Shown: positions 41,519-50,664 of the stretch, in pieces | How the letters are laid out: the number at the start of each line of letters is the position of its first letter | Numbering within the stretch: position 1 is the stretch's first letter | From: Caballeronia temeraria | GTDB lineage: Bacteria; Pseudomonadota; Gammaproteobacteria; Burkholderiales; Burkholderiaceae | Direction of reading: 5' to 3' | DNA length: 64,000 nucleotides | Assembly (NCBI RefSeq): GCF_001544795.2 | Contig: NZ_FCOI02000008.1 | Coordinates: forward strand, 186,001-250,000 | Program-made: the position numbers and the translations under genes | Notes under the pieces: model-generated | Seen by the model: the letters and a program-made list of their open reading frames with translations, nothing else | What the model was told of the DNA's origin: nothing | The model's database searches: none

Positions 41519-43300
41519 TCAGTCCTCTTCGACGATCGTGTTCTCGTACGCGATCTTGACACGCTGCTCCGCCGACAAATCGCAATAGCGCTGCCAGAAG
41601 CCGCGCCCTTTCGATTTCGCGACATACATCGCAGTGTCTGCATTGAGAAGCAAGTCGCGCGCGCAGACGCCGTCTTGCGGACACTCACTGATGCCGACGC
41701 TCGCGCCCACGGCCACAAGTCTCCCGCCCACGGGGAGATCACTTTCGAGCGCTCGTACGATACTCGTAGCAAGATCTGTCGCCGACTCGGGGAAATGCGC
41801 GTCTTCTATCAGAACGACAAATTCGTCGCCGCCCAGTCTCGCGACGGTATGCCCCCTCGAAAGCACTCGTTGCAGAGCATCCGCCACGGCCACGAGCACG
41901 GCGTCGCCGAATGAATGACCGAACTGGTCGTTGATCTGTTTGAAGTGGTCCAGATCGATGAACAGCACGGCGAGACGCTTGCCGTTCGCAGTCGCGTCGT
42001 GCACCGCGGCGTCCAGCTTCTGCATGAACAACATGCGGTTGGGGAGGCTCGTGAGCACGTCGTGATTGGCCAGATGCGCGAGCTGATGCTGCTTGTGATG
42101 AAGCGCGTCGACCTGAGACCTGATCTCTCGCCGCATGCGGTCGAAACAGCGCGCAAGCATGCCGATCTCATCGGTGCGTTTGAGCGGCAATGCTTCAGTC
42201 GCGGTTTCGGCAAAGAAATGCGTGGCCGCATGTGTGAGTACCTGCAAAGGCCTGGTCAATGCGCGTGCAAACAGGATGGCGAGCAGCAGTGCCGCCACGC
42301 TCGAAAATAGCACCATCCGGACGATCTGATCACCGAGCCGATTCGCACCCGCCAGCACGTCCGAGAGCGGCTTGCCAAGGCCAAGCACGATGAAGCGATT
42401 GCCTGCGGACGTGCCAAACGGTCGTCTCACGAACGCGAGCACCTCGTTGGGCGCCTGCTCCGGATTGGTGAGTCCATTGATCAGCATGTTGCTTTGGGTG
42501 CGATCGAAGAGCGGCTTCGTCGCGGCGAAGCTGTCCTGCATGAACACGCGGCGTCCTTTGTCGAAGCCGAACGCCTGCGAGGCATCGGGATGAACGAGAA
42601 AGTCGCCCCATTCGTTGGCGATATACAACTCATAGTCGGGCGGCAAGTCAGTCCGCAGCAGTTTGAGCAGGACTGCGAGATCCACATCGAGCACCACGAC
42701 ACCTACGACATCGCCCGCGCGCGTGGCGACAGGCGCCGCGAGGTGCAGGATAGGCTTGCCTTCGGCGTAGTGCGTGCCGTATTCGCGATTGATGGTGATC
42801 GGCCCGATGTACACGCGGCCGGGTTCCAGCTTCAGCGTGTCGAACATGTAAGCGAACTGACCTTTTTCCTGCAGGTTTTCACCCTGCACCTCCACGATGC
42901 CGTGTCCGTCGCGATCGAAGCGAATCCTTTCCAGCCCGAACCGGTCGCGTGCGATGAGCCGTGCCTGCAGATACACGGGATGATGGAGCATGAAGCTCGA
43001 GAAGACTTGCGCGAGCCGTGACCGGTCCGCGCTCGTCTTTGCATCGTCGTCCGCCGATTGCGCCATGAGCGCCGATGACGGCATGGTGGCGAGCACGAGC
43101 ACGTCAGCCGCCATGTCGTCGATGGCGACCGAAAAGCGCTGGCCGAGCAGTTCCGTTGCAGTGAGAAGATTGCGCCCCGCCTCGCCCACCAGCATGCTGC
43201 GGTTCGCGCGATACGCGTAATAACCGGTCGAGCCCGACGCCAGCACGCCAATCAAGGCGAGCAGCAACGACAACTTCACCATCAGTCCGGGACGCATCAT
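41519..43300 (-). CDS. Membrane diguanylate cyclase (Cache-HAMP-GGDEF)
   Basis: 593 residues. A first span (about 9-28) precedes a large periplasmic double Cache-like domain (about 35-330), then a second span, a HAMP segment (ALTRPLQVLTHAATHFF onward) and a C-terminal GGDEF domain with the intact active site GGDEF at residues 490-494. The usual RxxD product-inhibition site just before it is not conserved (SRGH). There is no EAL domain. The start overlaps the stop of a PotD-like binding protein gene by ATGA, so the two are probably produced together and the binding protein may control c-di-GMP synthesis. Confidence 0.9.
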   Translation of the reverse strand: MMRPGLMVKLSLLLALIGVLASGSTGYYAYRANRSMLVGEAGRNLLTATELLGQRFSVAIDDMAADVLVLATMPSSALMAQSADDDAKTSADRSRLAQVFSSFMLHHPVYLQARLIARDRFGLERIRFDRDGHGIVEVQGENLQEKGQFAYMFDTLKLEPGRVYIGPITINREYGTHYAEGKPILHLAAPVATRAGDVVGVVVLDVDLAVLLKLLRTDLPPDYELYIANEWGDFLVHPDASQAFGFDKGRRVFMQDSFAATKPLFDRTQSNMLINGLTNPEQAPNEVLAFVRRPFGTSAGNRFIVLGLGKPLSDVLAGANRLGDQIVRMVLFSSVAALLLAILFARALTRPLQVLTHAATHFFAETATEALPLKRTDEIGMLARCFDRMRREIRSQVDALHHKQHQLAHLANHDVLTSLPNRMLFMQKLDAAVHDATANGKRLAVLFIDLDHFKQINDQFGHSFGDAVLVAVADALQRVLSRGHTVARLGGDEFVVLIEDAHFPESATDLATSIVRALESDLPVGGRLVAVGASVGISECPQDGVCARDLLLNADTAMYVAKSKGRGFWQRYCDLSAEQRVKIAYENTIVEED

Positions 43301-44352
43301 GGAAAGCGCTCCGGCCGGTCGCCTGACACGATCCGGCTCCAGAGCGACTCGCGCTCCCCGATATTTTCCACCGGCTGAATCCAGACGAGATGCGCGCTGT
43401 CGCCACTGTATTCAGGCGGCGGGATCAATGTGTTCGCGAGACCCTGTCGCTGCGTCAGCAGTTCGCTCACGTCGGGCTCGAGCATGTAGTTGATCCAGGC
43501 AAGCGCGAGCGGCCGGTTCGTGGCTGCTCGTGTCATCGCCCAGCAATCGAGCCAGGCGAGGGCGCCTTCTTCGGGAATGACATACCCCACGTCCGCACCG
43601 GCCTTGCGCAAGAGTGCGAGTTGCTGAGTGCCGTAATTGCCGAACATGAGTGCGGCTTTGTGCTGAATGAAATACGCCGTTGCTTCCTCGGGCACCGTGT
43701 AATACGTAAGCAGGTTACGACGCAATTCGACCAGCTTCCGGGCGATCTTGCGCATTTGCGCGTCGGTGAGCTGGAACGGATGCGGGTAGCCGCGCGCCAG
43801 CGCCGCGAACGAGAAGTTATGCTGCGCGCTGTTGAAGTCGAGCACTTTGCCCTGATAGCGCGGATTCCAAAGCTCTTTCATGGAGCGAGGCGCATCGGGA
43901 ATTTGCTTGCGATCGTAGATCAGTCCCATCGAGGAATACGTGAACGGGATCGCGTAGATCCTGCCGTTCTCGGTGAGTCCGTTGATCGACGAAAGCGCGC
44001 GAAATCGCGGTAATTGACGTTGCGTGTTGGGCAGTTCGCCCGGATCGAGCGGAGTGAGCAGGTTCTCCAGCGTGTAGCGGTGAATTTCCGCGGTGTTGGC
44101 CGCCAGTACGTCGAACGGCGGCGTCGCGCCTGCGTGCATCTTGTCCCACAACGCTTCGTCGGAGTCCACGAAGGTCACCTGGACGCGGGCGTTGAAGCGG
44201 CTTTCGAACTGCTTCACGACGTCGCTGTCGGCATAACCCGGCCACGCGAGCACCCGCAGCACGTTGTCCTGGGCGAAAGCTGGCAGCCCGCACACCGTCA
44301 GCGCGAAGAAGATGACCGCGACGCCGGAAGTGCGAAAGGCGCGCTTCGCCAT
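43297..44352 (-). CDS. Periplasmic polyamine-type binding protein (PotD/NspS-like), paired with the diguanylate cyclase
   Basis: 351 residues from ATG 44352, which gives a clean signal peptide ending in PAFA; an upstream ATG at 44412 would add 20 charged residues. Features of the PotD/PotF group: LAWPGYADSDVVKQFESRFN, FDVLAANTAEIHRY, IPFTYSSMGLIYDR and SMKELWNPRYQGKV. It has no ABC permease or ATPase neighbours. It overlaps instead with a membrane diguanylate cyclase. This is the layout of Vibrio cholerae NspS and MbaA, where a PotD homologue senses polyamines for c-di-GMP control. Confidence 0.85.
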   Translation of the reverse strand: MAKRAFRTSGVAVIFFALTVCGLPAFAQDNVLRVLAWPGYADSDVVKQFESRFNARVQVTFVDSDEALWDKMHAGATPPFDVLAANTAEIHRYTLENLLTPLDPGELPNTQRQLPRFRALSSINGLTENGRIYAIPFTYSSMGLIYDRKQIPDAPRSMKELWNPRYQGKVLDFNSAQHNFSFAALARGYPHPFQLTDAQMRKIARKLVELRRNLLTYYTVPEEATAYFIQHKAALMFGNYGTQQLALLRKAGADVGYVIPEEGALAWLDCWAMTRAATNRPLALAWINYMLEPDVSELLTQRQGLANTLIPPPEYSGDSAHLVWIQPVENIGERESLWSRIVSGDRPERFP

Positions 44353-44713
44353 CGCGCATACCCAAAGCCGCAGGACGCTGCTCCGTTTGGGCGGTGAGGA
44401 ACCAAGGCTCATTTGTCAGTTCTTCTGCCATCGCATGTAAAGACAACACAAAGCGCCTTCCAGGATGGGACTCGCTGGCGCGCCCGTCTCACGGACCGCT
44501 TTTGTTTCGCGCTTGACGTTTGACTTCGTCGCCGTGGCGCCGGCTGGCGACCTGCGGATGGCTGAACCCTCGAACGACGCCCTGATGCGTCGTTCTACAG
44601 CGTCAAGTCGGGCGTGATTCGACGGGACCGGACAAGGTCACCGTCGATATCCTGAAGCGGCTCCATCGCGTTAACGGTTGTGTGACGGCGATCTTTAGCC
44701 GCGCGGGCACGAA
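44353..44713. other. Non-coding stretch with a hairpin
   Basis: About 360 bases without a convincing gene. GAACGACGC (44572-44580) and GCGTCGTTC (44587-44595) form a perfect 9-bp stem with a 6-base loop, 120 bases after the LysR stop on the minus strand, perhaps a terminator without a clear U-tract. The promoter for the binding protein-cyclase pair should lie in the left part. Confidence 0.5.
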
Positions 44714-45604
44714 CTATCGGACAGCCGCAACCGCATCCCGGTTGCGCGTGATCCAGTCGCTGAAGAGCTTGACCTTCGGCTGATTCGCGACGCATTCCGG
44801 ATAGACGAAGTAGTAGCGTGAACCCGTCTCGAGCACGGTGTCGAACGGCATGACGAGCCGCCGGGCCGCCACGTCTTCGCTGACGAGCGTCCGGTCGCTG
44901 ATCGCGACGCCGAATCCCTGCATGGCGGCGTTCGTCGCCAGATCGAGCGTTTCGAAAGTCGGGCCGAGCGTCGCGTCGATCTCGTTCGCTCCCGCGCGGT
45001 CGAGCCATAGCTTCCAGTCGCGGTGATCTCGTGTCGGATGCAGCAGCGCATGATGCGCGAGATCCGCCGCGGCAGCGAGTGGCTTTTCACTGAGCAGATC
45101 CGGCGAGCACACCGGCGTCAGCTGTTCGTCGAAGAGCGGCACGGCGTGGACGTCCGCGCCGGGCGACGAGCCATAGATGATCGCGGCATCGAACGATTCC
45201 ACCTGAAAGTCGACGTCGTGCTGCCAGGTCGTCGTGATCTGCAACTGCAACTCAGGATGCTCGCTCTGAAAACGCATGATCCTCGGCAGCATCCAGCGCA
45301 TCACGCAGGTCGGCACTTTCAGCGCGAGATCGGTGCGCTGGCGCGTGAGACGCAACGACACTTCCTCGATGCGCGCAAAGCCTTCTCTGACGACGGGCAG
45401 CAGCACGTCGCCTTCGGCGGTCAATGTCAATCCCCTTGCGCCCCGTATGAAAAGCGGAAAGCCGAAGTATTCCTCGAGCGCGAGAATCTGCCTGCTGATC
45501 GCCCCTTGCGTGAGACACAGATGCTCAGCCGCGCGCGTGAAACTGCGGTGACGCGCGACCGTCTCGAAGATCTGTAGTGCATTGAGCGGAGGAAGTCGTC
45601 GCAT
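44714..45604 (-). CDS. LysR family regulator, GcvA-like
   Basis: 296 residues. The N-terminus RRLPPLNALQIFETVARHRSF, then TQGAISRQILALEEYFGFPLF and RGLTLTAEG is the GcvA/AmpR-type winged helix. The effector domain starts near residue 90. It is the last gene of the minus-strand cluster, 64 bases after the amino acid ABC ATPase, and may be co-transcribed with it. It is a candidate regulator of the transporter and the catabolic genes above. Confidence 0.87.
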   Translation of the reverse strand: MRRLPPLNALQIFETVARHRSFTRAAEHLCLTQGAISRQILALEEYFGFPLFIRGARGLTLTAEGDVLLPVVREGFARIEEVSLRLTRQRTDLALKVPTCVMRWMLPRIMRFQSEHPELQLQITTTWQHDVDFQVESFDAAIIYGSSPGADVHAVPLFDEQLTPVCSPDLLSEKPLAAAADLAHHALLHPTRDHRDWKLWLDRAGANEIDATLGPTFETLDLATNAAMQGFGVAISDRTLVSEDVAARRLVMPFDTVLETGSRYYFVYPECVANQPKVKLFSDWITRNRDAVAAVR

Positions 45605-45668
45605 GGGGCGTGTCTCCGGTCATGGAAATCGTGTCGTGCGCAAATAGTGTAGCAAGCCGGGCGCGATG

Positions 45669-46394
45669 CTAATGGAGTATCTTGCCCAGAAATTCCCTCG
45701 CCCGTTCGGACCGTGGATGGGCAAAGAACGCGTCCTTGCCGTCGTCTTCGACGATGCGCCCGTGATCCATGAAGATCACGCGGTGCGCGACCTTTCTGGC
45801 AAAGCCCATTTCGTGCGTGACGCACATCATCGTCATGCCTTCCTGCGCCAGCTCGACCATCACATCCAGCACTTCGTTGATCATCTCCGGATCGAGCGCG
45901 GAAGTCGGTTCGTCGAACAGCATCGCGACCGGGTCCATCGACAACGCGCGCGCGATCGCCACGCGCTGCTGCTGGCCGCCGGAAAGCTGCGCAGGATACT
46001 TGTCCGCGTGCGCGCGCAGGCCGACTCGCTGGAGCAGGCGCAGCGCCTTGTCCGACGCTTCGTCTTTCGAACGGCCCAGCACTTTCGTCTGCGCGAGCGT
46101 GAGGTTTTCCGTGATCGACATGTGAGGAAAGAGCTCGAAATGCTGGAACACCATGCCGACCTTCGAGCGCAGCTTCGACAGATTAGTCCGCTTGTCGTGG
46201 ACGGATTCGCCGTTGATCGTGATGCTCCCGCTCTGGAACGGTTCAAGCCCGTTGACCGTCTTGATGAGCGTCGACTTGCCGGAGCCGGAAGGCCCGCAGA
46301 CCACGACGACTTCGCCCTTGTTGACGGTGGTGGTGCACTCGGTCAGAACCTGAAACTGGCCGTACCACTTCGACACGTTACCGATGGAAATCAT
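45669..46394 (-). CDS. Polar amino acid ABC transporter ATP-binding protein, GlnQ-like
   Basis: 241 residues from ATG 46394. Walker A GPSGSGKST, Q-loop FQHFELFPH, signature LSGGQQQR, Walker [14 protein letters not shown] and H-loop VTHEMGFA are all present. Length and the MISIGNVSKWYGQFQVL start are normal for GlnQ/GltL. It follows the second permease gene by 43 bases and completes a four-gene importer (binding protein, two permeases, ATPase). Confidence 0.92.
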   Translation of the reverse strand: MISIGNVSKWYGQFQVLTECTTTVNKGEVVVVCGPSGSGKSTLIKTVNGLEPFQSGSITINGESVHDKRTNLSKLRSKVGMVFQHFELFPHMSITENLTLAQTKVLGRSKDEASDKALRLLQRVGLRAHADKYPAQLSGGQQQRVAIARALSMDPVAMLFDEPTSALDPEMINEVLDVMVELAQEGMTMMCVTHEMGFARKVAHRVIFMDHGRIVEDDGKDAFFAHPRSERAREFLGKILH

Positions 46395-46437
46395 GCGCAA
46401 ACTCGTTTTGAAAGGTTGTCGGGCACTGCGTCGGGCT

Positions 46438-47094
46438 TCAGCGATGTCTGCCCACCTGGTACCGGCGTTCGAGCGCGCGTGCATACCAGGTCAGCGGAAA
46501 GCACATCGCGAAGTACAGCAACGCGACCATCGCGTAGATCGGAAAAGGGCGGAATGCCGCGTTCGTGATCATGGTTCCGGTCTTGGTCAGTTCCGTGAGC
46601 CCGATGATCGACGTCAGCGCCGTGCTCTTCACGACCTGCACGAGAAAGCCCACGGTGGGCGGCACGGCGATCTTCCAGGCTTGCGGCCAGACGACATAAC
46701 GCAACTGCTGCGTCCATGTCATGCCGAGGCTCGCCGCCGCGCCCCATTGACCGCGCGGGACCGCCTCGACGCAGCCTCGCCAGATGTCGGAGAGATAGGC
46801 GCCGGTGTACAGCGTGAGCGTGACCGTCGCCGCGGCCCACGGCGACACCTCGACGCCCAGCAGCGGCAAGCCGAAGAAGCCGAGGAAGAGCTGCATCAGG
46901 AGCGGCGTGCCCTGAAACACTTCGACGTAGAGCACGACGATCCGGCGCAGCCACGGCAGCGGCGACACGCGCATGGCGAGCAGCACCAGCCCGGTCAGGC
47001 CGCCGCCGACGAACGCGATCAGCGAAAGCAGCAGCGTCCAGCGCGCGGCGAGCATCAGATTGCGCGCGATGTCCCATAGCGTGAACTCGATCAT
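46438..47094 (-). CDS. Polar amino acid ABC transporter permease (GltK/HisM type)
   Basis: 218 residues from ATG 47094, overlapping the upstream permease stop by ATGA. About five spans; VFQGTPLLMQLFLGFFGLP is the conserved region of His/Glu/Gln-type permeases, and ASLGMTWTQQLRYVVWPQA is the EAA loop contacting the ATPase. Confidence 0.9.
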   Translation of the reverse strand: MIEFTLWDIARNLMLAARWTLLLSLIAFVGGGLTGLVLLAMRVSPLPWLRRIVVLYVEVFQGTPLLMQLFLGFFGLPLLGVEVSPWAAATVTLTLYTGAYLSDIWRGCVEAVPRGQWGAAASLGMTWTQQLRYVVWPQAWKIAVPPTVGFLVQVVKSTALTSIIGLTELTKTGTMITNAAFRPFPIYAMVALLYFAMCFPLTWYARALERRYQVGRHR

Positions 47095-47840
47095 CGTGAA
47101 CGCTCCTTCGGAAGGCCCGGACGCACGGAAAAGAAGCTGCGCAGTCCGCGTCCGGGGGTGACCGCGACGCCGCGCGCGGCGCGTCCCGCGAACAGCCGCT
47201 TGCCGAGCCGGTTGATCAGAAGGCGCAGCACGATCGACAGCAGCAGATAGATCGCGGTGACGATCACGTAGCATTCGAACGAACGGAAGTTGCGCGACTG
47301 AATGAAGCTGGCGGCATGCGTCAGGTCCGGCACCGAGATCTGCGAGACGACCGCGGAGCCGAGCATCACGATCAGCACCTGCCCGAGCAGCGCCGGAAAC
47401 ACATTGGCGAGCGCCTGCGGCAACACGACGTGGCGAAACACATGCGGCCCCCGCAACCCGAGCGCCATCGCGGCCTGAACCTGTCCGCGCGGAATCGAGT
47501 CGATTCCCGCGCGGACGATTTCCGTCGCATACGCACCGAGATTGACCGTCATCGCGAGAATGGCGGCTTCGAATTCGCCGATGTGCACGCCGAGGCTGGG
47601 CAGCCCGAAGAACACGAAGAAAAGCTGCACGAGAAACGGCGTATTGCGAATGATCTCGACATAGGTGGCCACCGCGGCGCGCACCGGCTTCGACCCGGCC
47701 ACGGCGATGCACGCTCCGCCGATACCGACGAGCCCGCCCAGCAGCGTCGATACGGCGGTGAGTCCGAGCGTGACCGCGACGCCATGCGCGAGCACGTCGA
47801 CATAAAGGCCGAAGTCGCTGAAATCGAACGTGTAGGTCAT
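47091..47840 (-). CDS. Polar amino acid ABC transporter permease (GltJ/HisQ type)
   Basis: 249 residues. Conserved IIRNTPFLVQLFFVFFGLPS and the EAA loop MALGLRGPHVFRHVVLPQA are visible. A basic C-terminal extension of about 30 residues follows the last span. It lies 43 bases after the binding protein gene, with the second permease overlapping its stop. Confidence 0.9.
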   Translation of the reverse strand: MTYTFDFSDFGLYVDVLAHGVAVTLGLTAVSTLLGGLVGIGGACIAVAGSKPVRAAVATYVEIIRNTPFLVQLFFVFFGLPSLGVHIGEFEAAILAMTVNLGAYATEIVRAGIDSIPRGQVQAAMALGLRGPHVFRHVVLPQALANVFPALLGQVLIVMLGSAVVSQISVPDLTHAASFIQSRNFRSFECYVIVTAIYLLLSIVLRLLINRLGKRLFAGRAARGVAVTPGRGLRSFFSVRPGLPKERSR

Positions 47841-47883
47841 CGCGGCATCCCTGGCGTGCGATTGAACGAAGAAGCAAGACGCA

Positions 47884-48696
47884 TCACAGATCGGCCGGCA
47901 GCGGCGCGCGCAGCCACTTCTGCGAAATGGCGTTCATCGTGCCGTCCTTCTTGGCGGCGGCAATGGCTTCGTCCACCTTCTGCTTGAGGCGCGGTTCGTT
48001 CTTGTTCAGGCCGACGTGATCGGGCGAGCTGAAGAGCGAAAACTTCTGCTCGGGATCGTTGGAGGGATGACGGGCGATGATCGTCGCGCCCACATCGTTG
48101 CCGACCACGAGCAATTGCGTCTGGCCCGCCAGAAACGCGGAGATGGCGCCGTTCGGGTCATCGAAGCGCTTGATGCTCGCGGACGGCGGCGCGACCTTGC
48201 TCACGCTCAGGTCTTCGAGCGTGCCGCGCGCAACCGCGATGCTCTTGCCGGCCAGATCGCCCGCGTTCTTCACGGCAAGCGATTTCGGACCGAACACGGC
48301 CAGGTTGTACGGCGCATACGCCTGCGAAAAATCGATCACCTTTTCGCGCTCGGGCGTCTTGCCGACGGAGAGCAGCATGTCGGCCTTATGGTCGGCGAGG
48401 TACGCCATCCGGTTGTCGCCCGTCACCTGAACGAGTTCGACCTTCGCGTTGAGCGTCTTGCCGATCAGATTCGACACATCGATGTCGTAGCCTTGCGGCT
48501 TCATGTCCGGCCCGATCGAGCCGAACGGCGGATAGTCCTCGAACACGCCGATCCGCACGACGCCGGATTTGCTGATCGAGTCGAGCGCATCGGCCTGCGC
48601 CAGCGGCGCAAATGCACAAAGGCCCGCGACGCCGGAGAAGGCGAGGGCGGCGGAAGCACGTTTGAAGAAGCGCTGCGCGGAAGTCGTCGTGTTCAT
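47884..48696 (-). CDS. Periplasmic amino acid-binding protein of ABC transporter (SBP family 3)
   Basis: 270 residues from ATG 48696, with AGGAG eight bases upstream. Signal peptide of about 36 residues ends in AQA. Mature features: VVRIGVFEDYPPFGSIGPD, QGYDIDVSNLIGKTL, and GKTPEREKVIDFSQAYAPYN near the ligand site. Family 3 proteins bind polar amino acids. The gene lies 38 bases after a polyamine-type ATPase, so two importers are encoded head-to-tail. Confidence 0.9.
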   Translation of the reverse strand: MNTTTSAQRFFKRASAALAFSGVAGLCAFAPLAQADALDSISKSGVVRIGVFEDYPPFGSIGPDMKPQGYDIDVSNLIGKTLNAKVELVQVTGDNRMAYLADHKADMLLSVGKTPEREKVIDFSQAYAPYNLAVFGPKSLAVKNAGDLAGKSIAVARGTLEDLSVSKVAPPSASIKRFDDPNGAISAFLAGQTQLLVVGNDVGATIIARHPSNDPEQKFSLFSSPDHVGLNKNEPRLKQKVDEAIAAAKKDGTMNAISQKWLRAPLPADL

Positions 48697-48734
48697 GAGG
48701 GTGGCTCCTGTGACTGGGTTTCGATCGGCGTGAA

Positions 48735-49808
48735 TCAATGCGCGGTACGTGCCGCGATGAGCTTGCAGGCATGCGGCGGCAATTCCGCGTAGATGGGCAT
48801 GCCCACGCGAAGGTCCGGCGTTTCGCGTGGCGTCGTGGCCGCGGTGAGCGTGAAGCCGGCGCAATCGATGGTGGCTTCGAGCGACGAGCCGACGTCGCGG
48901 ATGAACGCCACTTTTCCGGCGAGCACGTTGGGGCCGCGATCGGTCATGACGGTCCGCATCGAGACGTCCTCGGGGCGGATCAGCAGGCGCACATCGCCTG
49001 TTGCACCTGTTGCGCGCGGCGCGGCATCAACGATGATCTGCTGGCCGCCGGGCAGCCCGATGCGGTCCGTGCCGTCGAGCGTGACGGGCAGGATATTGCC
49101 GAGCCCGATGAAATCCGCGACGAACTCGCTCACCGGATTGCGATAGATGTCGAGCGGCTTGCCGACCTGCGCGATGCGTCCTTTTTCCATCACGACGATT
49201 TCGTCGGCCATCGTCATGGCTTCGCGCTGGTCATGCGTCACCATGATCGTCGTGATGCCGAGGCGCTGCTGCAAGAGACGGATCTCCACTTGCATCGCCT
49301 CGCGCAGCTTCGCGTCGAGCGCGGAGAGCGGTTCGTCGAGCAGCAGCAGCTTCGGCGACGATGCAATGGCGCGCGCGATGGCCACGCGCTGGCGCTGCCC
49401 GCCCGACAGCCGCGACACCGGCCGGTCCGCCATGTGCGGCAACTGGATCAGATCGAGCAGTTCGGCGACGCGCACGGCCTGCGCGTCCTTCGCGACCCGG
49501 CGCAGCCGCAGCGGATAAGCGATGTTCTGCGCCACCGTCATGTGAGGGAAGAGCGCGAGCGACTGGAATACCATGCCGAAATCGCGCTGGTTCGCGGGCA
49601 CGTGCGTCAGATCGCGCCCGGCGAATGCGACGGTTCCGGACGTCGCCGTTTCGAGGCCCGCGATGATGCGCAGCAGCGTCGTCTTCCCGCAGCCCGACGG
49701 TCCGAGAAAGCACACGAGCTTGCCGTCGGGCACGGCGAGATCGACGTGATCGACCGCATAGGCGGTGTGAAAGCGCTTCGTCACGGCCTGAAGTGTCAGA
49801 TGAGTCAT
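48735..49808 (-). CDS. Polyamine-type ABC transporter ATP-binding protein
   Basis: 357 residues. Walker A GPSGCGKTT, Q-loop FQSLALFPH, signature LSGGQRQR, Walker B LLLDEPLSALD and H-loop VTHDQ are present, followed by a TOBE-type C-terminal domain (from about residue 235). It is the last of four genes for a PotABCD-like importer, 13 bases after the second permease. Confidence 0.92.
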   Translation of the reverse strand: MTHLTLQAVTKRFHTAYAVDHVDLAVPDGKLVCFLGPSGCGKTTLLRIIAGLETATSGTVAFAGRDLTHVPANQRDFGMVFQSLALFPHMTVAQNIAYPLRLRRVAKDAQAVRVAELLDLIQLPHMADRPVSRLSGGQRQRVAIARAIASSPKLLLLDEPLSALDAKLREAMQVEIRLLQQRLGITTIMVTHDQREAMTMADEIVVMEKGRIAQVGKPLDIYRNPVSEFVADFIGLGNILPVTLDGTDRIGLPGGQQIIVDAAPRATGATGDVRLLIRPEDVSMRTVMTDRGPNVLAGKVAFIRDVGSSLEATIDCAGFTLTAATTPRETPDLRVGMPIYAELPPHACKLIAARTAH

Positions 49809-49821
49809 GAGGGTTCCCTCT

Positions 49822-50664
49822 TCACAGCGCGACGCCTTCGTCGCCGACCAGTTTTTCGAGCAGCCAGATCAATGCGAAATCGATCAGCACGATGACGACC
49901 GCGAACGAGAACACGGTCGGATCGAGCGAGGACACGGTGCGGCTGTACAGCCAGATCGGCAGCGTCATCGTATTGATGCCGTACAGAAAGAACGTCACCG
50001 TGAATTCGTTGAACGAGATGATGAAGGCGAACAGCATGCCGGCGAGAATGCCCGGCCGCATGAGCGGCAGGACCACATCGACGATCGCGCGGCGCGGGCT
50101 CGCGCCCATCACGCACGCGGCCTCCTCGAACTCGGAGCCGATCGATGCCACCGATGCCGCGCAGTTCTTCACCGTGAACGGCAGAGCGAGAATCACGTGC
50201 GCGATGATGAGCCGCAGGATGCCGAGCTCGACGGGAAGCACGTTGAACACGAGCAGCAGCGAAAGCCCGAGCATCACGAGCGGATAGACGAGCGGCAGCG
50301 CGACGAGCTGTTCGATCACGGCCTTGCCGCGAAAGCGGTAGCGTGACAGCGCGTAGGCGGCGGGCACCGAGACCGCCGTGGCGATGATCATCGTCGAGAT
50401 CGCGACGATGAGGCTCGTGGTCAGGGCGGCGCCCATCGAGAGCACGTCGCTCGCATCGGGCGACAGGAACGTATGCCACGCGGCGTGATACCAGCGCAGA
50501 CCGAAGTGCTGCGGCGGGAATTCGAGCGTATCCGAATCGCCGAACGACATCGTGATCATCGTCAGGATCGGCAGGGCCGCGAGAAACAGCACGATGGTCG
50601 CGAAGAGGCTGGTCGCGCGGCCGAGCCGTCCCGGCATGATCGCGGTGAGGCGCAGGGTGCTCAT
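49822..50664 (-). CDS. Polyamine-type ABC transporter permease (PotC-like)
   Basis: 280 residues from ATG 50664 within an ATGA overlap. Six predicted spans and an EAA-loop equivalent ACVMGASPRRAIVDVVLPLM. The longer open frame upstream is antisense-like run-through of the other permease gene. It pairs with the permease at 50661-51581. Confidence 0.9.
   Translation of the reverse strand: MSTLRLTAIMPGRLGRATSLFATIVLFLAALPILTMITMSFGDSDTLEFPPQHFGLRWYHAAWHTFLSPDASDVLSMGAALTTSLIVAISTMIIATAVSVPAAYALSRYRFRGKAVIEQLVALPLVYPLVMLGLSLLLVFNVLPVELGILRLIIAHVILALPFTVKNCAASVASIGSEFEEAACVMGASPRRAIVDVVLPLMRPGILAGMLFAFIISFNEFTVTFFLYGINTMTLPIWLYSRTVSSLDPTVFSFAVVIVLIDFALIWLLEKLVGDEGVAL

Noticed and set aside
44572..44595. 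Terminator or small RNA
   Set aside because: A 9-bp hairpin exists but lacks a U-tract and is 120 bases from the LysR stop; evidence is too thin for a separate call.
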